A DNA stretch of 64,000 nucleotides from Typhlomys cinereus (lineage: Eukaryota; Chordata; Mammalia; Rodentia; Platacanthomyidae): NCBI GenBank assembly GCA_023101885.1, contig JALPQD010000403.1, positions 772,685 to 836,684 of the forward strand, given 5' to 3'. Below are positions 19,361 to 31,825 of the stretch, piece after piece. Below the pieces are notes generated by a model. The model made no database searches. It had not been told where the DNA came from and was given only the letters and a program-made list of their open reading frames with translations. A program made the translations under genes and the position numbers. The first letter of the stretch is position 1. Each line of letters starts with the position of its first letter.

Positions 19361-22149
19361 TGACAGAATGGGAGAGGTCTGTGGTACTTGGAGGAAGAAC
19401 TTCTCTGAAGTGTGCGAGCTCTGCGTCGACCTGGAGACATCCTGCTGCTAGCCAGCTCTCACTGCCCTCCCATCAAGACTGAGAGACAGTCATTGTCAGC
19501 GCCTACATTCATTCATTAATGAAGGGCCTTTGACCAAGGGCAGATGCCCACCAGCTTGAGAACAGGAAATCATTCTTCTTAATTGGACTTCCTTACTAAG
19601 AGGTTCCCTTGTTGCAACCAAGCACTGAAGAGAAAGAAGGCAAGTTTAGAAGGCTACACATTCAGTTCCTCTCTTGGTGTGGTGCCATCTGGCTGCAGTG
19701 GGCACCACCAGATGATGGAGCACTGTGGGAGTGTTGTCTCTTGTAGTGTCTCAGGAAAAATGTGCATGTCCGGGCCAGAGTCCTACATTCCACAGTCCTG
19801 AACAGACACACACACAGCCAGAGCCCGTAGATGCCTGTTTATGCCTGTATAATTATAACTGGCACCCTCAAGGATTCCAGCTGGATAGGAAGTGATATAC
19901 ACCTTCCATACATTTTACACCCATTTAAACAAATCCTTCATATCACCTTTGATCGTAAACACTTTTATTCTTAATACTCTGTATTTCGAGCACTTTATAA
20001 ACAACCACAATATCTTTATTCCACTTAACAAAATCCGTAGTTTCTTCATATTATCAAGTATATAGATGGTGTGAAAATTTCTCTGATTGTTCCCTAAATA
20101 CTTTTGTAGAATGAATGTATGTAAGTCAACCATTTCATATAGTCCATTTGCCCATTAAAATGTCCACTAAGTCTCACCTTGTTGTTTTTTTTATTGTTTA
20201 CTTCATCTCTTATCTTTTCTAATCTCCTATTAATTTGAATGCTCAGCTTGATTGTTCTCTAAACCCTCCTACATTCTAAATTTGATATCTTTATGCTAAC
20301 ACATTACTTCATCCCCTGATATCCTATAAACAGTGGATAGATCTAGAATTCATATTATTTATAGGTCCATTTTTTGTAAGAATATTTTATATGGACTTCT
20401 TATTGTATCATATCAGGAAAAACTGAATGTCTAATTTCCTTTCTTTTTGTAGTCTTAGGATTTATCAGTGGTTTGGGGGTGTTGTCGCCCTTATCCATCC
20501 ATCATAACAAATCCACCCACTTTCACATAAAGGTTCCAGCAGGCCTAAACTGTTTATTGCCCAGTGGGACAATAAGGCCCGTTCTTTCTGTAAGGAATAA
20601 AGGATTAGATTTTCTTTTCTCTCATTTCTTCTATTTATACAAAACAACACTATTTATAGATACAATTATTTGATTTTAACATATGTATGAATTTTAGTGG
20701 AAATTATATTCATTTTCTTCTTTTTAACTATAATATTTTTAGAATAATGTGTTAGACATTACAATTGACCAATGATAGTTTCATTTTTTTAAATTATAAA
20801 TAGAGTGGATTCATAAAAGTTTTAAACATTAGCATTGGATTTTTAATCCTTTACAGTATTACTTCTGGTGTATAAATCATCCCACTTGAGCCAACAGAAG
20901 TCTTTCAGGCTGAAAGTACATAAAAACCCATCTTCCACAATTTTGATTCCAACATTGAATCAATCATTTCTTCAAAAAGCCAAGAACTATTATTGAAAAT
21001 GTATATGCAGAGTTCACAACCTGAATCCTAATGGTGCTAATTAGGATTCTCTTTAGAGAAGAAAGAAAACATCAGAAATCCTTACTAGTATTTCTTACTA
21101 TTTTAAATCCTGAAGTTTTCCTTTAACTCCTATATACATTTCAAAAGTAAAAATGCAAAACCAAGACCTCCCTAGATGTTAGTACTTGTAAAAAAAAAAA
21201 AAAGAAGAAGAATGGTTACCACAACCTACTTTTCTGGCCAAGAAGCTAACACAAATGAATTTTTTGTACTTCAAACTTGATCAGTAATTTTTGCTTCACA
21301 TGACATCAAACCTAATAATAAAGCATTTAACGAAAGCCTAATGACATCATCGAGAAAAGAATGAAAGCTGCATGAAGTGGAGAAACTGGAGATGATTAAT
21401 TACAATTGTATTAGAAACAGTTTAATGTCTGACATATGGATCCAAAAATAGCTATCCATAGATTGAACAACATCATATCGGGACAAGTGGATCTGCAAGG
21501 GCCTGCAAAGGTCACTTGAATAAATGATCTGATGAACAATGGTACAATATGATATTTTAGAAGTAAAATATTATAAAGAGTAATGTTGGGGCTTGGTGTA
21601 TTCTCAGAGAGGAATAGCTACTGATACATATAACCCTCTTAAGTAGATTTATATAAATCAAACAAATGCTGTTATTAAATTAAATTCCCTAAAGAATACG
21701 GCCTGGAAATAGGAACAAACTTAACTTTTAAGGAAATTGATAATTTAATTTTCGAGTTCAATTTTCCAAGTGTCTCTTACCCTCTTTTCTCCTCCCTCCC
21801 TCTGTGTGTATGTGTGTGTATAGAGGAGGGAAGAGAGAGATGTTAAAAAAGTAGTAAAAAAGTATCTTAGTAAATTTAAAGAAATTTAAAATTCACTCCA
21901 TCTCCAACATTTCCACTACATAAACCACACAGTGTGCTGATTTTGTGTTCGCAAACATATGTAGACACACACCTGAACATGAATACACAATTACATTCTG
22001 CCTGGTAGGGAACTGAAGTCCACAACCAAAGTCTCCCTTTTAGTGTTTCTCTGGGGCTCTGTGGATAAGGAAGGAGCAGGGCTCAGATTCCAGGGACTCG
22101 AGCTGTGGTCCCTGGCAAGATCAGATTAGAAGGACGTCTGAGCTACGGT
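19361..22149. other. Non-coding; AT-rich from about 19900 to 21800
   Basis: No coding signal. 20100-20870 is strongly AT-rich and may hide very old L1 sequence that I cannot resolve. A short A13 plus GAA run lies near 21191-21212, and a TGTG stretch near 21803-21821. Confidence 0.4.
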
Positions 22150-22560
22150 CCTCATGGGAAGAAGAGGCAGATTAAATTTTTGATTTGAATTCTTTATCTT
22201 ATTGGGAGAGACATAAGAAATGATGAAGAAACAGCTAATTACAAAAATAGAATGCGAAAGCCGAAGTCTCCAAGGAAGTCGCAGGAAAATTCATTGGCTG
22301 GCTCTCCACACCAGGGAGTTTTGTCTGCTGGACATTTGGGACCATTTAAACCAGTACACACTCCACGATGCACTTGGACTTTGCAGCTTTTCTACCATGA
22401 CAAAGGCAAGGCAAAGAACACCAGGGGATTAATCAGGGACAGGCGTAATTAAAACCAGACGGAATAAACGGCCCAGAAGTCAAACGAATTAAAATCTAAG
22501 AACAATTTCCACAGAAAGGAGGAAAGTGCAATACGCTGTGTTGGGGCGTTTCACTGCAAC
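22150..22560. promoter_or_regulatory. Repeat-free block with homeodomain-type motifs (candidate)
   Basis: Within about 260 bp there are several TAAT-core sites: CTAATTAC at 22235-22242, GATTAATC at 22427-22434, GTAATTAA at 22445-22452 and GAATTAAAA near 22486. No repeat signature is seen. TAAT cores are common in AT-rich DNA, so this is only a candidate enhancer. Confidence 0.25.
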
Positions 22561-24058
22561 AGGTCTCACTGTCTGCAAGCCTTCCAGGCTTCCAGAGAGG
22601 TTTGTAAGTAAAGGCGACACAAGGGGCCGGCCATGCCCCACAGTCATACAGTACTGTCAAAAAGCCTTCACAGGCTCATTCATTCTGAGGCCACAAAATA
22701 GCAAACATCCCGCAGAGGGACGTGGGTCTGTGTTTCGGCACTTGTTCCCCTGGGTGCTTTATCAACTTGATCGGATGCCTTGTGGGTATTTTGACAGGAT
22801 TCCTTGCCACCTTCCAGGAGATAAGCAGTCCTGTGCCCACTTTACCAAGGATAAGAAGGATGAGATTGTGGAACTCATTTTGATTTTTTCCTTTTTGGAT
22901 TGCACAGCGTAAAAACCTTCAGTTGGGAGTGGAGCTCAGAGGCCAGGAAGACTGAGTGTACCCCTTTATGCCACCCTGAGCAGTCCGTTTCTCTCTGCGG
23001 CCATGTTCCTGAGCTTGGGTGTTACCAAGAACCTCTGCAGACAGCGACTTCTCACACATGACATCAGAGCGCTTGAAAGAAATTAATAAAAACCAGTGCC
23101 CTGCCATCCACTCAGGTGCCCATGCTACTGTCCGAGTGAACAGGTGAGTGAATCAGAGACAGAATTTTTATCCGGCCCAAACCAAGATGCTTGACTAGTT
23201 GTTAATATATCTGATCTTCAGCTTTAGCTACAATGGGGGAAGAGATTCCCCCTTAATCGCTCAGAGGAGTGTGGAAAACAGACCGTGGGACAGTGAGTTA
23301 TCGTCAGACAGTAATAGTCCACGCCTGTGTCCTCCTCAGGACATCTGCAGCAACCTCATGTTACCAGAAATGCAAATGCTCTGCATTTTCAAGTACTTTA
23401 AATTCGGGGACATGTATTTGGTTTCAGCTGCCTGGAAAGGCAACCAGGTATCTTCCAGTCTCATTACAGAACCTGAAGATCTGTGGCTTGGAATGTGTCT
23501 GTCCTGTAGTAAGGAGCCCAGCTCAGAACTCAGAAACTCCTGTTCACCTCCTGATGCATGACGGCAGAATAGGTTCCTGCGGACAGGGACTTCTAGAGAG
23601 GAAGACTACGTGACTAGAAATAGAGCAAAGCATGAGGAGCCATTCTCTCTCACACTTCAGTGAGTGATGATTGTGCCCCAGGGACTGGAAAAACACTGTG
23701 GATCAGATAAGACTTGAATATGTCTCCAAGAGCTCATGTACGGGAAGCTTGGACAGCGATAGTGTTATGGAAGTATTGCTGTGATAGTATTAAGAGATGG
23801 TGGAAACTTTGAGGCATGGAGTCTAGAAGAAACTTAAGTCATTTGGATTAAGGTAGTAGTACTCATAAAGCCTCTGCTAGTTTCTGTGAAAGCAGATTTT
23901 TAATTAAAGCCAGCCCTTCAATCAATGCGGCTTCCTGTCTCAAATCTTCCACACATTCTCCCACCACTATGCTGTCACCAGTAGTGGGTGTCTGGACCAA
24001 ATGTTTCCAGGTTCTAGGTGACGTCCATAAATGTGATGTAGCATATGTGCTCACATAT

Positions 24059-24060
<2 letters not shown>
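22561..24060. other. Non-coding, repeat-poor
   Basis: The 128-codon frame at 22526-22912 starts at GTG and has no recognisable domain. Overlapping frames near 23199-23613 are likewise unconvincing. No repeats recognised. Confidence 0.45.
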
Positions 24061-24103
<43 letters not shown>

Positions 24104-24134
24104 ACGCACACGCACACGCACACGCACACACACA
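24061..24134. repeat. (CA)n and (CACACG)n microsatellite
   Basis: Pure CA for about 30 bases, then a series of hexamers with a CpG every six bases to about 24126, then CA again. The frames that read through it on both strands are artefacts of the repeat. Confidence 0.97.
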
Positions 24135-24586
24135 AGATAATAACAATTAAAAATAAAGGAAATAATCTTAGTTTGGAATAATACAAGGAAAATTCTCATC
24201 CCATGAAAACTGAGCTCATGCTTCTCAGAAGGCCTCATTCAGCAGGTCCAATTCATTCCATATGTAAACTGGTTCTATAGACATCACTGCTTGTGCTGTG
24301 GCCCTATGGATCCTGAAAACAAAATGCATCCTGGTCCCTCCTAGCCATGTCCCGCTCACCACACACACGCACACAACACACACACACATGCACATACACA
24401 GACAGACACACACACCTGAGGCTTTCCGTGATCCTGGCACATAATAAATCCTTGTGAACAAGGTGCATTTCATACAACATGAAAATAATCAAGCCGATTC
24501 AGATTTGGCCTCTGTTAAACAAAATCTTTGATTCTCTTATTTGACTTGGGGAACCCAGCAAAGGGCCTTACAAAGCATAAGAAAAG

Positions 24587-24620
<34 letters not shown>

Positions 24621-25799
24621 TCTTCTGTGTGCTTAAACAATCTAGAAAGAGTTTTGAACTCCCCAGGTTCTCTCATTGGGGTTCCTGGAAGGTAATGCTA
24701 GTTTGTGGGGACTTCATAGGTATCAAGGACAGTTTCTTATATGACGACTGGCAGCACATGAGAAACCCGAGAAGTCCTTTGGAGGGTGGACAGGAACGCA
24801 TACAAAGACAAAGGAGTCTGCTCTTACAGCAGCCTGGCCTGACAGAAGCCCTGTAGGCTGTGTCCCCCCATAAAGTGGGGTTGGAACAGCATATATGCAT
24901 CAAGGAAAGGCCCTGGAATCTAATGGCTTAAGATTCTACCAAGTATAGGTCTTCCCAAATACCCCTTCTTAAGTCATGTTCTGTCCAAACTTCCTGTCTT
25001 GGTCAGTGCAGGTCAAAGTTTAAACGGCCACCCATAGCTCTCACGCTGACAATCCCACCCTGAATTCCAGATGCATGTTCACGACAGGCTGGAGGTCTCC
25101 CTGGGGAGTCTGACAAGCCTCTGACTTAATGTGCTCCAAATTCAGTTCCTAATGAGGCTGCCCCACCAGCCAGGTGCTGATACAGAGCCCCTCAGCTTAC
25201 CAATGTCTCTGTTCCCCCCTCCTAGGCCATATCAATGAGCAATTCCTGTGGGTTCCATCTGAAAATTCTTCCCACATTTTGACTACCTGCCACCACCCCT
25301 CATTGCCCAATGCCAGAGCAACCATCCTTGGTAGCGTGCACTGTTAAAGACCACTTTACCTTGTGATCTCAATCCTGCCCTTGTCACATATGCCAGTTCT
25401 CCACAGCGGACCCCAGAACAAGCACTGCACAAAGCCAGCATCCTGGAGAAGTCAAAAGAAAAAAAAAAAAAAAAAGTCTGCCTTCCCGCAGCCATGAAAC
25501 TAGAGAAGGGGAAGCCCAGCAACACAGAGGACCAGAGAGAAACATGAACAACTGTTTCCAACACAGCAGGAGAGTCAGCCGAACTCAGGTGCAGTTCACT
25601 CAAGTCAGCCCCCTGCTATACCAGGGGAGCCTTGGTGCTTCCTGCCCAGCAGCTATAAGCAGCATCTCCCTGGCCTGGATAGAGCAGCACAGCAGAGCAC
25701 CTGCACTGTCCCTCTGACTAGAAATGAGGGGACTGTTCCACCCCAAGACCTGATGGAAATGAAAGGAACCTACGAAGACAATGCTTTTTCCATTTTCAT
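24135..25799. other. Non-coding with several simple repeats
   Basis: It holds a CA-rich tract at about 24360-24413, a 29-base A run at 24589-24617 and an A run at about 25452-25469. The long A runs may mark tails of retroposed copies too decayed to identify. No coding exon recognised. Confidence 0.5.
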
Positions 25800-26185
25800 G
25801 TGTGCATGTGTATACGTGTGTATATGTGTATGTGTATATGTTGTGATGTACATGTGAGTTTGTGGGGGGGGGTGTGCGTGCATATGTCCCTGTGCAGATG
25901 AGGATGTATGTGTTTGGATGTCCAAGGGTGGTGTCAGGAATCATCTGATTGTTCTTCTACCTACTATTTTGAGGCCTAGTCTATAAATTCAGAGCTTTCC
26001 AATAAGGCTAGTCTGGTTAGCCAGTTTGCTCTGGGCATAAAATGCTCTGCCTTCTAGGTCTGGAATTACAGGGACTTCTATGCATACCTGGCATTTTATG
26101 TGAGATCTGGGGATCCTGAACTTTGATCCTTTTTCCTTGTTCAACAACTACTTTAACCACCGACTCAGCTCCCCAGCACCTAAGA
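25800..26185 (-). mobile_element. B4-type SINE (tRNA-like plus B1-like), minus strand
   Basis: In plus orientation: a TG-rich tract (25798-25880), a B1-like centre, a TTTTATGTGAGATCTGGGGATCCTGAA block near 26095, and an ACTTTAACCACCGACTCAGCTCCCCAGC block near 26152 that is the complement of the tRNA-like head. It is the same architecture as the SINEs at 27084 and 54671. Confidence 0.65.
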
Positions 26186-26954
26186 TATAATTCAAATGAG
26201 ATCTCTAGTTTTAAAGAGATCTAAGGTTTTGATTTCAATTTAAAAAAAAATCGTGCATGATCCCAATAACTAAAAAGAATCCAGGAGAATAAGAAAGTAC
26301 TCTATAGACACCAATGCGAGGTGACAGAGACATTAGGATTATCTATCAATTGCTTCAACTAGCAATTAAAAAGTAACCCGAAGCAAATGAAAGCAGACAT
26401 TTCAGTAAAGAAATACAAACTCTTACCCAAAGAGTAAACAGAAAAAAAAATCAACTAAGTTTGCCAAACTTCAAAGTATAATCATAAAGTTAGAAACTTT
26501 AGTGAATAGGTATAATGGAAAAAATGAAGAGGACCAAGAACGAAACCAGCAAATTTGAAGACAGCATGGTAGAAATTCTCCCCAACATAAACAACATAGA
26601 GGAACTAGTCTGCAGCACCTAGTAGAGCCCCCTGGAAACACAGGGCTGTCATATGTAATCCAGGGTTAGGCCAGGAGGATGGTCTTCCCCCACTAGGAAG
26701 AGGGAGAACTCTCACTGCCACGAATCTGTACTTACTACCTCAGGCCATGTGGAAGTTTGTGCCACTATGGTACTCTGCCAGCAGGAAGGTTATCACCAGC
26801 CGAGCCCCAGTACCACGACCCAGACACATGATCCCAAATAGCACCCTGCTTCAAGTATTTCATAGAATGTTGAAAAACAGGCTAATACACAAGACAACTA
26901 CGAAAGCATTGATTGCACGTGTCTCTACTACAGATAAGCATATGGAAACCACAT
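26186..26954 (+). mobile_element. Possible ancient L1 5'/ORF1 remnant, then unclassified
   Basis: 26230-26600 is A-rich, with a stretch near 26480-26560 that resembles the ORF1/5' part of old L1 on the plus strand, matching the orientation of the ORF2 fragment that follows. 26610-26950 I cannot classify. Confidence 0.35.
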
Positions 26955-27645
26955 TGTTTTAAAAAAAAACATCATTTATAAAATCATCAAAATCTAAAAT
27001 AAATACTTGAGTGCAAACCGAGCAAAACATGTACAAGATGTTGTGCTGAAAAACTGCAAATGTTGATGAAAGAAAGCAAAGAAAGACTGAGAAACTGGCT
27101 CAGAGGTTAAGCCTTTGCCTCACAAGCAAATGGACCTGAGTGCAGATCCCCAGATCTCATGTGAAAAGTACTTGATGGATATGGTGACCGTCTGTCAGTT
27201 TAACCCTGAAAAGCAGAACCTGGGAAACCCTAGAGCAAAGCAATAAGGAGGTTGAGCAATTCAGGATGATTCCCAAAGTCACCTTGGGCCTCCATAGGCA
27301 CACATACTCAAGTGCCCCCCGGTACTATATTCACACAAAACACACTCACACACACACACACACACAACAAGAAAAGAAATCAAAGAAGATCTAAATAAAT
27401 AGAGTTATGCACTGTTACCATTGATTGGAAGATGTGGTTTTATGTAGAGCTAGGTAAGTCTATCATATAATTTGTGCAAAAATCCATATAGAACAATTAA
27501 AACTCATCTGAAAAAGAAAAAAAGGTAGAAGTTCCCCACTGCTCTGTGGAGTGCTGCAGCAGTCAGCGTATGTGAGATATTCACACAGGTCAGCGGAACA
27601 GACGAGAGAACAGAGAACTAGACCTGCACAACTACGCTTCTCTAT
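26955..27645 (+). mobile_element. Ancient L1M ORF2 fragment, interrupted by a SINE
   Basis: CATCATTTATAAAATCATC near 26970, the stretch 27010-27083 and then 27388-27645 (including a GATTGGAAGATG block and a GGTCAGCGGAACAGA block) run in the order of the ORF2 thumb region of old L1. The SINE at 27084-27372 splits it, and the L1 wording resumes directly after the duplication. Confidence 0.78.
27084..27372 (+). mobile_element. tRNA-headed SINE nested in L1M, with TSD
   Basis: Head with GGCTCAGAGGTTAAGCCTTTG and a B-box-like GAGTGCAGATCC, diverged body and (CA)n at 27343-27366. It is flanked by 15-bp direct repeats 27069-27083 and 27373-27387 that differ at one position (AAAGAAAGCAAAGAA and AAAGAAATCAAAGAA). 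An older member of the family of 52163-52477. Confidence 0.85.
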
Positions 27646-27651
27646 AGACGC

Positions 27652-28061
27652 TGTTGCAGTTCATCTGCATGGTTGCTGATAAATGATCATCAAACAGCTT
27701 AAGGGACCAAGGGGTTTATTTCCTTGTGACAGTCTGGTCCAGCTTGAAGGGAGAGCACGCACCAGTAACAGGGTCAAGGGAACTGGCCACCATCACCACA
27801 TAATGGCTGAGAGATAGACGATCCTTACTTGTCAGACCAGCATGTCTGGCCAAGTGAACAGAAGGATGCCAACTCTCTCAACCAGCTCTCTGTGATTTAT
27901 TCCAGGGCCTAATCCCACCCACCTTGGGTTGGGTCTTCCCCAGCAGCCAGACAATCTCCTTCAGGTTTGCTCTGGGCCTAACTCGACCACTAGTTCTCCA
28001 CAAATGTGCCCAGAGCTCAAAGCCTTAACTGTCAAGTTGACACCTGTGTCCAACCATGACA
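27652..28061 (-). mobile_element. Rodent ERVL-like solo LTR, copy B
   Basis: Reversed homologue of copy A along the whole length, with the GTCAAGTTGACAC palindrome near 28031 and the polyadenylation stretch near 27710 (plus-strand GGGGTTTATTTCC). The flanks GACGC (27647-27651) and GATAC (28062-28066) could be a duplication in which a CpG has decayed to TpA; that is inference. Confidence 0.82.
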
Positions 28062-28814
28062 GATACCAACATGACATTTTTCCTAAGAGGCATGGTAAAT
28101 ATGTCAGACTACTTCATTCTGAGCTCTTGGGGCTTTCTAGTTGAGAAAAATTAGAACATAGGACAAAGGAGAAGACCCATAGGAGGTGGTTAGACTTGAA
28201 ATGGAAGCTCTTTGGTTCCTACTTGTTTCACATAGCACATTGTCCAGCGCCTCCAGGGCACAGTGCACACAGACTGAGGACTCGCAATCAGGAGCCCTGA
28301 CTGGGGTCCCATTCAGGCCAAAGGTGACTACGCCTATGCCAGGTGGCTAACATCTCAGCCCTTCTGCTTCACAGATACCATGAAACATGGAGCCCAAAGT
28401 GCTGTGTGCATCACGTTCTGCGGTCCTGTCAGAAGCAGGAGTGGGAGCTTTCATGAGCTTTGGTGCAGGTGACCTGCTCCTGGATGCAGGGAATTAACCA
28501 ACTTGGAGTTTCACTTTGCAAAAGGCATTGCCTCTGCAGGGACCTTTAATCTAGGTGGGGAGGGCAAGAAATTCCCAACTTCTGCCCTCTGGGCCTTGAT
28601 TTCACGAGGCATCTCAGACACTTGGGCAGAGGTAGACCCAGCTGGGTGAGTCTGGGAAAGAAGCCCCAAAGGCCAGAATGGCCCATTAACAGCATTTGTG
28701 GTGTTTCATGCAAATTAAGGTCAGATGCTGGAGGTCTTTGGGGCTGGACATGTGTCCTTAATCACCAAGCAAAACAGTTGCTCTCGTAGTAGAATTTACC
28801 AGGACTTGCCTTGT
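28062..28814. other. Non-coding; possible MIR at about 28265-28395
   Basis: 28265-28395 has MIR-like spacing (GGAGCCCTGACTGGGGTCCCATTC, then CTAACATCTCAGCCCTTCTGC, then CACAGATACCATGA), but the match is loose. The rest is unique-looking. Confidence 0.35.
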
Positions 28815-29310
28815 TTTAAAGTGTGGTAAAATATGCATCAATTTACCATCCCGACTATTTTTAAGTGCAGTTCAATGACATTAAATCAACTCACATTGTT
28901 GTCTAACCATCGACTCCATATGTCGCCATAACCTTTTCAGCTTCCCAAACCATAGCTCTATACCTGTGAAACAGTAACTCCTCATCTCTTCTTTCCACAA
29001 CCTCCAGGAATCACAGCTCTTTTCTCTACGGATTTGACATCTATAGGTACTTCATGGAAACCGAATTTTATATTACGTGCCCTCTTGTGTCCTGGCTTAT
29101 TTCACTTGGTCCTTGAACCTCACATATGTTATGCATGTCTACTAATGGTCTCTCTTCTTAGACTAAATAATTCTCTGATATATGGATATGCTATGTTTCG
29201 TTTATTAGTTCATTCACCAGTGGCACTGAGTTGCTTCCACTTTGAACTTTTGTGGATACTGTCCGCATGCACACAACTGTACAAATATCTATTTGAGGAC
29301 CTACTTTTGA
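28815..29310 (-). mobile_element. Ancient L1M fragment
   Basis: The plus strand shows the complement of old L1 in order: GTGGTAAAATATGCATCAATTTACC near 28822, TCAATGACATTAAATCAACTCACATTGTTGTCTAACCATC near 28872, and the CTGGCTTATTTCACTTGGTCC block near 29093. It overlaps in consensus with the element at 593-1740 and gives the unamplified form of the segment that became the 31-bp minisatellite. Confidence 0.78.
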
Positions 29311-30589
29311 TGCCTAAAACATTCTTAGCATTCTTTTAATCAGTAAAGCTTAAGTTGCACCCTGATTAGGCCTGAAAATCCAACCCTAAGGCTCCTTTTA
29401 AGATTCTCTAAAGTCTTGATTTCTTCGTCTTTACGAGCCTCATGGCTTCCTCTTGTAGAAGTACACAGGCAAAGCCATAATTTAGTCTGCTGAGACCCCT
29501 ACCTAAGCCTCCAAAAGATTCATTTTAGTCACTAGCAGGAAAGGAAAGGGGCACTTTCAAAAAAGTAGTTTGCGTATGGGGGGGGGGGGTAGGTATCAAG
29601 TAAGTCTGCCCAATGGGAGCGGAAAGAATACTGTGAACCCTTTGAGCTAAAATCCTGAAGATCTCAGGAGACCGTAAAATCTAATGGGCAGGGGCTGGCA
29701 GGTTATAGTTCAGTGTATGAGCAGAAGTCGCTACGAACCAACTGAATTTTACAGTGGGACGCACCACCAAGCAAAACTAACCCAGAGCCCATTCTGGAAG
29801 ATCAGCCCTATGTGCCAGGAAGCCCCCAACAGTTTCAGTCTTCCCGGTTCAGAAGATAAGTGAGGCAGTCACTGTATTGATTAGGAAGTTTACCGATGGG
29901 GAGGTTACATGGGGAATCTAGCCACAGATAACACGACAATACCTGTGTGGCCCAGAAAGCAGGCATCATGCCTGGCTAGCAGCAGAATGAAGCTCTGTCC
30001 AGTCCCCTGCCAGGGACCCCTTGCCCCCCCCCCACACACACACATACACACACTGCTGCACAAGTTGGAGTCAGACCCAGAGCCTGGGGAACATTTGGTC
30101 CTCACAGTGGGGATCATGGCAGGGGTGTGGGAATGGACAATGACTGAATGTCTGCACAATACATTGCCGCTGCTGAATGAAAATTGCTGGAATTTTTTAT
30201 CTCTTGATACTCCAAGGGCACAAAAAAGGGACTTGTTTGTTTTCCCTGTGTCTCGCTTGGCACCCGGCATGGGAGCCCTGGCTGAGACCGTCCCCCTTGA
30301 GCCACACAACGCCTTGCTTGCGCTTTTCTGTTTATTTGTTTTTGCAAGAATGGAATGGCACACAGGAGACGGGCCTGGCTTGTCCTCACTCTATATTTCT
30401 CCCAGATTTTTTTTCCTCCGTGTGGTCAGCTTCGTTGGCACAGTGACACACAGTGAGGAATCTGGCCTAGACACATCTTGGCCAAAGCCCAGACAGCCAG
30501 AAACTTCAAGCAATCACAGCTTCCCTTACAGCTCAGGTAAAGACCCTCATGCCGAATATTTGTTTCCTTCTTTTGCTGTCGCTAAAACC
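29311..30589. other. Unclassified block with a 264-codon ATG frame
   Basis: It contains a G11 run near 29580 and a short CA stretch near 30032-30050. The frame 29909-30703 (plus) starts at an ATG and is the longest outside the L1. It has no domain that I recognise, crosses the CA stretch and ends inside an L1M remnant. The opposite strand is also open for 152 codons here, which suggests base composition rather than coding. Confidence 0.35.
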
Positions 30590-30800
30590 CAGAGCACAAT
30601 ATTACCAAATAAAATTCAGCAATATATTAAAGGCATCATAATGACCAGAAGAGTTTATCCCAGAAATGCAAAACTAGTGCTTTATTGGAAAGCTAACCCA
30701 TGAAATCTGCCATATTTATAGGAAGGGGAAAAAAAATCACATCATATAAATGACTATAAAATAAACATCGAAAAATCGATCTTGTCTATAAAGGGGCCTT
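30590..30800 (+). mobile_element. Ancient L1M reverse-transcriptase remnant
   Basis: AAAATTCAGCAATATATTAAAGGCATCATAATGACC, GTTTATCCCAGAAATGCAA and AAAATCACATCATATAAATGA follow the RT region of old L1 between the LIPKP and SIDAEKAF blocks, on the plus strand. Confidence 0.75.
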
Positions 30801-30812
30801 TTGGTTTTTTTT

Positions 30813-31111
30813 AGAATCTTTCTTAATTTATATATTTATTTATTATTTATTCAATTGTGCGTGTATGCGTGTGCGCGCGTGTGTGTATGTATGTGTGTGT
30901 GAATAACCACAGACGAATTCCGGAACCACCATGGACCACCTCCACCTTCTCCTTGTTTACTCTGCCCGGGGATTCACAGGCTCCGCCATACCAGGACCAG
31001 AAACACAGGCCACCCCGCTCTTGCCCAGCATCTATACGTGGGGTCTAGGATCTGAACTCAGGACCTTCTGCCTGCAAAGCAGAGGTTTAACCCGAGCCAC
31101 CTCTCAGCCCC
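30813..31111 (-). mobile_element. Young composite SINE, minus strand
   Basis: Close relative of 1214-1465 and 52163-52477 in the same block order: A/T-rich tail, TG repeat (30858-30900), body, and head ending at about 31111. CCTTTTG followed by T runs occurs on both sides (30797-30812 and 31112-31129), an acceptable duplication blurred by the T tract. Confidence 0.88.
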
Positions 31112-31139
31112 CCTTTTGTTTTTTTTTTTAAAAGAGCAT

Positions 31140-31740
31140 CCAAAACACTGCTGTGTCGGTTGTCTTTTCCATTATAACAAAGTACCTGAAACAAGCTAAC
31201 TTTATAAAGAAAAGATGCGTATTGAGCTTGTAGGTTTGTTGCGGGGGTTTTTATGTCCAGTTCTTGTGCTTGGAAATTGAAGATTGAGACCAGAACATGT
31301 GTGGAGGATTAAGGCAGATTTTATTAGAACAGAGAAAGAATGAAACTCACAGACATGGAGTCTATGAGGAACAAGAAGTGAAAGATGGCTGGCAGGGTCA
31401 GGGGTATTTATTTATAGGGTTAGGCTTGCCGGAGAAAAGTGGTTTTTCTTCAGTGGTTAACTCCAGTTTCTACAAACCTGATTGGAGCTTTTGGTCTTCT
31501 ATATCTTGTTGGTGGGTGATTAAAACCAGTTCATCCAGATTAGCATGGTGGGTTCTTTCACAATAATCCCAACAGTGGAAGATGTTCTTCAAAGACCTTC
31601 CCAGCCTAAGGTTCAAGTGCATAGTGCTGGCTAAACTTGGTTCAGCTGAGAATCTTCTTTCTGACAGAATCTTATAGTGTGTAGATAAGCATTACATGAT
31701 CAGAAACGGTTCCTTCTTCTTAAAAAAATCAGAATTCAAT
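31140..31740 (-). mobile_element. Probable nested LTR remnants
   Basis: 31145-31235 resembles the reversed 3' end of a MaLR LTR (CATTATAACAAAGTACCTGAAACAAGC, then TTTATAAAGAAAAGATG). Between TGTTGCGG (31237) and CCAACA (31574) lies about 340 bp with LTR-like TG...CA ends, a reversed AATAAA-type stretch and GTATTTATTTATAGGG, as in a retroviral LTR. No flanking duplication is clear. Confidence 0.35.
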
Positions 31741-31825
31741 AATGCAGGCTCTGTCATATACATCATTAGAACTTCATGAATCTAATCATTTCCCAAAGCC
31801 CCACTTTAAAATGTCATACTTGGGG

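Noticed and set aside
22526..22912. 128-codon frame
   Set aside because: Starts at GTG and shows no recognisable domain.
25283..25603. 106-codon minus-strand frame
   Set aside because: Contains a Phe run from an A tract and has no recognisable domain.
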